From: LGRD01 sp031382215
GTDB lineage: Bacteria > Pseudomonadota > Gammaproteobacteria > Burkholderiales > Burkholderiaceae_C
Direction: 5' to 3'
Length of the DNA: 64,000 nt
NCBI GenBank assembly: GCA_031382215.1
Contig: JANMYQ010000264.1
Location: 5,548-69,547 of the forward strand
Under the pieces are notes generated by a model, which saw only the letters and a program-made list of their open reading frames with translations, did not search any database and had not been told where the DNA came from. The stretch's first letter is position 1; each line of letters begins with the position of its first letter. A program made the position numbers and the translations under genes. Shown here in pieces: positions 59,375-64,000 of the stretch.

Positions 59375-60397
59375 TCAGGTGCTCTGCCGCACGATCAGTT
59401 CATAGCCCAGGTCGACGCATGGCGAGGGAGGGGACTCGCCTTTCATCAGCGTCAGCAGCATGCGCGCCGCCGCCGTGCCGATCTCGGCGCGCGGTGTCCG
59501 CACGGTGGTGAGCGGCGGCAGCATCTGGTCGCTGCCGGTCAGGTCGTTGAAACCCGCGACGGCCACGCGCCGCGGCACGGCTATGCCCAGGCGCAAGGCG
59601 CTGAGCAGCGCGCCCTGCGCGAGGTCGTCGTTGCAGAAGAAAACGGCATCGACCGGCGGGACCTGGGCAACGATCTGTTCGAACATCGTGCCGCCCAGCG
59701 CCAGCGACGAGGGCGCAGGGTTCAGCCATTCCAGCGTCGGCGCGTGCAGGCCTGCCGCCTGCATCACGCGGCGCCAGCCCTCGAGCCGCTGCAGCGTGCG
59801 CGCATCGAGCTGGGCGGCGGCGAACGCGATGCGGCGGCGGCCGCGGTCGAGCAGGTGGCGCGTCAAGGTGGCCGCGGCATCGGACTGCGAGAAGCCAACG
59901 CTGTACACACCTGGCGCGCTCGACGTCTCCATCAGGTGCACGCAAGGCACGCCGCTGCCTTGAACCAGTTCGCGGGTCCCGTCGCTGCGTTCCAGCCCGG
60001 TCACGAGCAGACCTGCCGGGCGGTGCATGAGCTGCTCGCGCAGCAGCTGCTGTTCTTCGCCAGCGTCGTAGTGGGTGACGCCTATCAGCGTCTGGTAGCC
60101 CGCCCGCCGGAGCGTTCCCTGCACGCCTTCGAGCACGTCGACGAACAGCGCGTTCGACAGCATCGGGATCAGCAGCACCACGTGCGTGCTGTGTCGCGAC
60201 GCCAGCGCGCGGGCCGCCGGATCCGGGACGTAGCCAAGGCGGTCGGCCGCCGTCTTGACCCGCGCGACCAGCCCGGGATCGACCGCCCGTTCGCCGCGCA
60301 GCGCCCGCGACACGGTGATGGGGCTGACGCCGGCCAGGCTGGCCACGTCAGCAAGCGTCACGCGGCCGTGGGCGCGGGGTCGAACGGGGCTGGGCAT
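59375..60397 (-). CDS. gntR: LacI-family regulator of the gluconate genes
   Basis: 340 residues from the ATG at 60397. The DNA-binding domain reads VTLADVASLAGVSPITVSRALR, followed by the hinge helix RVKTAADRLGYVPDPAARALAS, close to GntR/IdnR of the LacI family. The effector domain is complete. Four operator-like palindromes lie between this gene and the divergent Bug-type gene, and gluconokinase follows the latter. The ligand is likely gluconate or a phosphogluconate. The LacI-type gene name gntR should not be confused with the GntR family. Confidence 0.85.
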   Translation of the reverse strand: MPSPVRPRAHGRVTLADVASLAGVSPITVSRALRGERAVDPGLVARVKTAADRLGYVPDPAARALASRHSTHVVLLIPMLSNALFVDVLEGVQGTLRRAGYQTLIGVTHYDAGEEQQLLREQLMHRPAGLLVTGLERSDGTRELVQGSGVPCVHLMETSSAPGVYSVGFSQSDAAATLTRHLLDRGRRRIAFAAAQLDARTLQRLEGWRRVMQAAGLHAPTLEWLNPAPSSLALGGTMFEQIVAQVPPVDAVFFCNDDLAQGALLSALRLGIAVPRRVAVAGFNDLTGSDQMLPPLTTVRTPRAEIGTAAARMLLTLMKGESPPSPCVDLGYELIVRQST

Positions 60398-60435
60398 GGA
60401 AGTGGGGAAGTGTGAGGCTGGTCCGGACTGTATCA

Positions 60436-60449
60436 GGATAGCGTTATCC
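60436..60449. promoter_or_regulatory. LacI-type operator 1, GGATAGCGTTATCC
   Basis: A 14-base near palindrome 39 bases upstream of the regulator ATG. One base pair is mismatched. It shares the GGATA-CG-TATCC form with the sites at 60554-60604. Confidence 0.7.
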
Positions 60450-60553
60450 AACCTTGCCAGACGCTGCGCTTGCCGGTTCGACTTGCGCGGGTTCGTGGAG
60501 TAGCTTGCAGGGCAAACTACCTCCTCGGAAACCGGAAATGGTCGACAAATAAG

Positions 60554-60604
60554 GGATAACACTTATCCTATCAGGACAGCGCTGTCCTAAGATAGCGCTG
60601 TCCC
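60554..60604. promoter_or_regulatory. Array of three LacI-type operators upstream of the Bug gene
   Basis: GGATAA-N3-TTATCC (60554-60568), AGGACAGCGCTGTCCT (60573-60588, perfect) and AGATAGCGCTGTCCC (60590-60604) follow each other in 51 bases. Centres at about 60561, 60580.5 and 60597 suggest roughly two-turn spacing. The array lies 56-107 bases upstream of the Bug protein ATG. Cooperative repression by the adjacent regulator is likely. Confidence 0.75.
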
Positions 60605-60660
60605 GATTCACGCAGCCTTATTCAAAACCCGGTCACTGACCGATTTGCCAGGAGATCTGA

Positions 60661-61680
60661 ATGAAGAGCATCCCGACTTCCACTTCGCGCCGTCTTGCCC
60701 TGCTGGGCACCGCGGTACTCGGCATGGCCGCGGTCACCGCGTTCACCGCGCCCGCCGCGTGGGCCCAGGCCGCGTGGCCGAGCAAACCCGTCTCGATGGT
60801 CGTGGGCTTCCCGCCTGGCGGCCAGACCGACTTCGCCGGCCGTGTGTTGCTGGGCGGCCTGCAGGGCGCGCTGGGCCAGGCGGTGATCATCGACAACAAG
60901 GCGGGCGTGAACGGCAACCTCGCGGCGGTCGACGTGATGAAGGCGCCACCCGACGGCCACAAGCTGCTCGTCGGCAACGGCTCGATGACCATCGCCCCGC
61001 ACGTCTACACCACGCTGGGCATCATCGATCCGCGCCAGCTCACGCCGATCGGCGTGATGCTGCAGTCGGCTCTCGTCCTCGCTGTGCCGGCTACGTCGCC
61101 CGTCAAGACCTATGCCGACTTCGCCGAGCTGGTCAAGGTGAAGGGCAAATCGGGCAAGGGCGCCGACTACGGAACCGGCGGCATCGGCGCGCTGCCCCAC
61201 GTGACGATGGAACTGCTGCGCGAGCGGCTCGGCAACCCGACCATGAGCCACGTGCCCTACAAGGGCAGCAGCCCGGCCATGACCGATCTGATCGCCGGGC
61301 GGCTCGATGCGATGTTCGACGCCGCATCGGTCGTCGCGCCGTTCATCAAGTCGGGCCAGTTGCGCCCGCTGCTCGTCACCAGCGACAAGCGCGTGCCCGC
61401 GTTCCCCGACGTGCCGACCGCGGCCGAGGTCGGTCTGAAAGACTTCACCGTCATCTCGTTTATCGGCCTCTACGGCCCGCCCAACCTGCCGGCCGACATC
61501 ACCAAAAAGGCGAACGCAGCGCTCAACACGGCGCTCAAGGACCCGACCGTCCTGAAGGGCATCCTCGAGCGCGGCGACGAGCCGGGCGGCGGCACGGCCG
61601 AACAGCTGGGCGCGCTCACGCGCAATCAATACAAGACGTGGGGCGACGTCGTGAAGGCCAACAGCATCAAGGCTGACTGA
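60661..61680 (+). CDS. Bug-family tripartite tricarboxylate transporter substrate-binding protein
   Basis: 339 residues, AGGAGA upstream. Signal peptide with STSRRLALLGTAVLG ends near AWAQA. The mature WPSKPVSMVVGFPPGGQTDFAGR start is the Bug signature, and VPYKGSSPAMTDLIAGRLDAMF is the family loop. Bug proteins deliver carboxylates to TctAB-type membrane pairs, which are not encoded here, so this is an orphan binding protein. The gluconokinase gene 21 bases on suggests gluconate or a similar sugar acid as ligand. Confidence 0.92.
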   Translation: MKSIPTSTSRRLALLGTAVLGMAAVTAFTAPAAWAQAAWPSKPVSMVVGFPPGGQTDFAGRVLLGGLQGALGQAVIIDNKAGVNGNLAAVDVMKAPPDGHKLLVGNGSMTIAPHVYTTLGIIDPRQLTPIGVMLQSALVLAVPATSPVKTYADFAELVKVKGKSGKGADYGTGGIGALPHVTMELLRERLGNPTMSHVPYKGSSPAMTDLIAGRLDAMFDAASVVAPFIKSGQLRPLLVTSDKRVPAFPDVPTAAEVGLKDFTVISFIGLYGPPNLPADITKKANAALNTALKDPTVLKGILERGDEPGGGTAEQLGALTRNQYKTWGDVVKANSIKAD

Positions 61681-61701
61681 GCCCAGACACGGAGCGTCAC
61701 C

Positions 61702-62229
61702 ATGACTTCGCTGGTGGTGATGGGTGTTTCGGGCTGCGGCAAGTCGCGCGTGGGGGCGCTTGTCGCCCAAGGGCTGGGGCTGCCGCTCATCGAAGGCGAC
61801 GAGTTCCATCCCGAGGCGAATCGCGTGCGCATGCGCGACGGCATTGCGCTGACCGACGCGGACCGTGCCGATTGGCTCGATCGCCTCGGCGCCGAACTCC
61901 AGCGGCATCCGGCCGGCGCGGTGCTGACGTGTTCGGCGCTGAAGGCGTCGTACCGCGACCGGCTGCGCAGCGCCTCGACGGGGCTGCGCTTCGCCTGGCT
62001 CGACCTCGATCCGGCATCCGCCGAGGCACGCGTCGGGCAACGGCCCACCCACTTCTTCCCCAAGGGCCTCGTCGCCAGCCAGTTCGAGGCGCTCGAACCG
62101 CCGCTCGACGAGCCCGAGGTGCTCCGCCTCGACGCACTGCTGCCGCCGGAGGCGATCGCCGACCGCGTCGTCCGCTGGGCGGTCAACACGCCTCGAGAAA
62201 CCCGCGCGCCGAAACGAAGCGGCTCCTGA
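61702..62229 (+). CDS. gntK: Gluconokinase
   Basis: 175 residues. The P-loop GVSGCGKSRVG is near the N-terminus (residues 7-17). The GDEFHPEANRVRMRDGIALTD stretch and HFFPKGLVASQFEALE are diagnostic of GntK, which phosphorylates D-gluconate to 6-phosphogluconate with ATP. It follows the Bug gene by 21 bases under the LacI-type operators. The transcript ends before the hairpin at 62242-62271. Confidence 0.93.
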   Translation: MTSLVVMGVSGCGKSRVGALVAQGLGLPLIEGDEFHPEANRVRMRDGIALTDADRADWLDRLGAELQRHPAGAVLTCSALKASYRDRLRSASTGLRFAWLDLDPASAEARVGQRPTHFFPKGLVASQFEALEPPLDEPEVLRLDALLPPEAIADRVVRWAVNTPRETRAPKRSGS

Positions 62230-62232
62230 AGC

Positions 62233-62271
62233 ACAAGAAAAAGGCCCCGGAGCGCTGAAGCACCGGGGCCT
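62233..62271 (-). terminator. Rho-independent terminator for the tRNA-Ala transcript
   Basis: A 9-bp perfect stem, AGGCCCCGG / CCGGGGCCT (62242-62250 and 62263-62271), with a 12-base loop. On the minus strand it is followed by TTTTTCTTG, a good T tract. It therefore suits transcripts coming from the tRNA; on the plus strand after gntK there is no T tract. Confidence 0.85.
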
Positions 62272-62315
62272 AAGGTACTTCAAGGCATCTTGGCGGACAC
62301 CTTGGAATTTTCGGG

Positions 62316-62391
<76 letters not shown>

Positions 62392-62431
62392 ACGCGAGCG
62401 GCGAGTTTAGCAAATCGAGGCGTGGGCTCAA

Positions 62432-62460
62432 GGTGTGTCCTCTGGTGTGTCCTCTGGTGT
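62432..62460. repeat. Short tandem repeat, 12-bp unit GGTGTGTCCTCT
   Basis: Two identical copies (62432-62443, 62444-62455) and a five-base start of a third lie between tRNA-Ala and the next gene. It lies upstream of the tRNA promoter region. Confidence 0.85.
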
Positions 62461-62514
62461 TCAATCGGGCGGCAGGATAAAAAGGCATCCCACCGTTTGG
62501 CCCCTGGAGCACGC

Positions 62515-63384
62515 ATGACCCGACTCGACCCCGCCTGGCTCGATGCCCAGTACAACAACCGCGCCCGCGTGGCGGACTCGCTGCAGATCCTGGAGCGCTG
62601 GACGCGCGCCTCGGCGCTGGCGCGCGAGAAGTCCGAAGTCGTGCTCGACGTGCCATACGGCGACGGCGACAAGGAGACGCTGGACATCTTTCCGACCGCG
62701 CGCGCCAATGCGCCGGTGCTGGTGTTCATCCACGGCGGCTACTGGCGTGCGCTCGACAAGAGCGATGCGTCGTTCGTTGCGCCGTCGTTCGTGCAGGCGG
62801 GCGCGATGGTGGTGGTGCCCAACTACGCGTTGTGCCCGGCGGTGAGCGTCGAGCACATCTCCCTGCAGATGGTGCGCGCGCTGGCCTGGGTGTACCGCAA
62901 TGCGCAGCCGCTGGGGGGCGACCCGCGCCGCATCGTCGTGGCCGGCCATTCGGCGGGTGGGCAGCTGGCGGCGATGATGTTGAGTTGCGACTGGCGCAGC
63001 GTGGGTGCCGACCTGCCGGCGCGGCTGGTGCTCGGCGCGCTGTCGATCTCGGGCGTGTTCGACATGGAGCCGCTGCGCCACACGCCATTCCTGAAGGACG
63101 ATCTGCAGCTGAGCGCGGCATCGGTCGAGCGGCTCAGCCCGGCCGGCTTTCCGCCGCCCGCGGGGCCGCTGTACGCGACGGTGGGGGCCGAAGAGAGTGA
63201 AGAGTTCCTGCGCCAGAACGAGCTGATCCGCAGCGCCTGGGGCGCGCGCGCCGTGCCGGTTTGCGAGGCGATCCCGCGCACCAACCACATGAACGTGCTG
63301 CACGACCTGGCCGACCCGCAGGGCCGGCTGCACCTGCTGGCGCTGCAGTTGCTGGGGTTGCCCAGCATCGAGGCGAATCAGTGA
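62515..63384 (+). CDS. Alpha/beta hydrolase, kynurenine formamidase-like
   Basis: 289 residues from the ATG at 62515 with GGAG nine bases upstream. The oxyanion motif IHGGYWRA (H73-G74-G75), the nucleophile S146 in AGHSAGGQ and the C-terminal NHMNVLHDL histidine match the BD-FAE/arylformamidase group. This group hydrolyses N-formylkynurenine or aryl esters. An upstream in-frame start is wrong because it would translate the complement of the tRNA. No tryptophan-catabolism genes are nearby, so activity is unconfirmed. Confidence 0.85.
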   Translation: MTRLDPAWLDAQYNNRARVADSLQILERWTRASALAREKSEVVLDVPYGDGDKETLDIFPTARANAPVLVFIHGGYWRALDKSDASFVAPSFVQAGAMVVVPNYALCPAVSVEHISLQMVRALAWVYRNAQPLGGDPRRIVVAGHSAGGQLAAMMLSCDWRSVGADLPARLVLGALSISGVFDMEPLRHTPFLKDDLQLSAASVERLSPAGFPPPAGPLYATVGAEESEEFLRQNELIRSAWGARAVPVCEAIPRTNHMNVLHDLADPQGRLHLLALQLLGLPSIEANQ

Positions 63385-63555
63385 GCTATCGAGGCTATCG
63401 CCGCGATAGTGATCGGCCATGAACTGGATTGAGCATATGTATTGGCAGCCCGCCAACGGCTGCGTTACCGTGCCCGGGTGCCGTCAGTGACTGCGCTCGG
63501 TGCACAGCCTGCCGTGACGGACGTTTGGTGATCACTTCAACGCTAGGAGAGCGAC

Positions 63556-63975
63556 ATGGGCTTGAAAGGTACGAAGACCGAGCAGAACCTGAAGGACGCC
63601 TTTGCAGGCGAATCGCAGGCCAACCGCCGTTATCTGTATTTCGCAAACAAGGCCGACATCGAGGGCCAGAACGACGTGGCAGCGCTGTTCCGCTCCACCG
63701 CTGAAGGGGAGACGGGCCATGCCCACGGCCACCTGGAGTTCCTCGAGGCGGTGGGCGACCCCGCCACCGGGCTGCCGATCGGCTCGAGCCGCCAGAACCT
63801 GGCCGCCGCCGTGGCTGGCGAGACGCACGAGTACACCGACATGTACCCGGGCATGGCCAAGCAGGCGCGAACCGAAGGCTTCGACGAGATCGCCGACTGG
63901 TTCGAAACGCTGGCCAAGGCCGAGCGCTCGCACGCCAACCGCTACATCAAGGCGCTCGACGCACTGGTTGACTAA
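63556..63975 (+). CDS. Rubrerythrin-family diiron protein without rubredoxin domain
   Basis: 139 residues. Four-helix bundle with iron ligands in DAFAGESQANRRYLYFA (E19), STAEGETGHAHGHLEFL (E50, E53, H56 region), VAGETHEYTDMY and LAKAERSHANRY (E...H). The C-terminal rubredoxin domain of classical rubrerythrin is absent, as in erythrin/sulerythrin. It may reduce peroxide or store iron. RBS GGAGAG lies 9 bases before the ATG. A possible downstream partner starts at the window edge. Confidence 0.88.
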   Translation: MGLKGTKTEQNLKDAFAGESQANRRYLYFANKADIEGQNDVAALFRSTAEGETGHAHGHLEFLEAVGDPATGLPIGSSRQNLAAAVAGETHEYTDMYPGMAKQARTEGFDEIADWFETLAKAERSHANRYIKALDALVD

Positions 63976-64000
63976 GTTGACCTGACGCTCATGAACGGGG

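Noticed and set aside
63991..64000. ATG at the right edge
   Set aside because: Only ten bases remain, so no gene can be supported.

Overview
This is a high-GC chromosomal window with dense, mostly short-spaced genes. Everything points to a betaproteobacterium of the Burkholderiales, most like the Rubrivivax/Leptothrix/Rhizobacter/Piscinibacter side of the order. Supporting signs are a high-potential iron-sulfur protein, a Bug-type solute-binding protein, the gluconate and glucarate catabolic genes, a 518-residue GshA, an ECF42 sigma factor with a DGPF partner, and strong codon bias. The placement is an inference from gene content, not from a marker gene. No prophage, insertion sequence, CRISPR array or rRNA operon is visible; there is one tRNA-Ala(CGC).

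Layout. 1-7.2 kb: a GntR-type regulator (cut by the left edge), a VanA-like Rieske oxygenase and a divergent MetE-core protein sharing palindromic sites, then a HiPIP, a VapC remnant, an isoprenylcysteine-methyltransferase-like membrane protein, an exported barrel protein and an Orn/Lys/Arg decarboxylase. 7.2-11.8 kb: an envelope-modification locus (PmrAB-like two-component pair, divergent EptA-like phosphoethanolamine transferase, PAP2 phosphatase) with a PmrA-box-like site. 11.7-16.9 kb: a signal-peptide gene broken by a stop at codon 3, a secreted hydrolase, a cysteine-desulfurase-like enzyme and GshA. 16.9-24.1 kb: ThuA / Gfo-Idh-MocA / aldo-keto reductase operon, GFA, YceI, a DUF3096 peptide, a second aldo-keto reductase and a BamA/TamA-like outer membrane protein.

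24.1-37.7 kb is a sugar-acid island. A glucarate dehydratase, an AraD-type dehydratase and a 2-ketoglutarate-semialdehyde dehydrogenase convert glucarate-type acids to 2-oxoglutarate. Beyond a B12-dependent radical SAM gene lies a LacI-controlled operon: sugar-binding protein, two ABC permeases, an unassigned alpha/alpha-barrel protein and a GH2 beta-glucuronidase. It has no ATPase gene. Together these genes could take up and hydrolyse glucuronides and oxidise the acids.

39-49 kb holds a CYTH-CHAD protein, a cytochrome c and then the most unusual neighbourhood: a phosphatidylserine decarboxylase, a membrane-anchored class III aminotransferase whose tail runs into a REP/MITE-like element, an Mpo1-like membrane protein, a GT4 glycosyltransferase and an LplT-like lipid flippase, followed by PPK2. 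I read this as a candidate membrane-lipid tailoring locus.

49-64 kb: TetR and SDR genes and a patatin lipoprotein around a striking nested inverted repeat, a DGPF/ECF42 cassette, a coupled lipid kinase and phosphoesterase, GlpQ, DUF2252 with a lysine-rich partner, a gluconate module (LacI regulator, four operators, Bug protein, gluconokinase), tRNA-Ala with its terminator, a kynurenine-formamidase-like hydrolase and a rubrerythrin.
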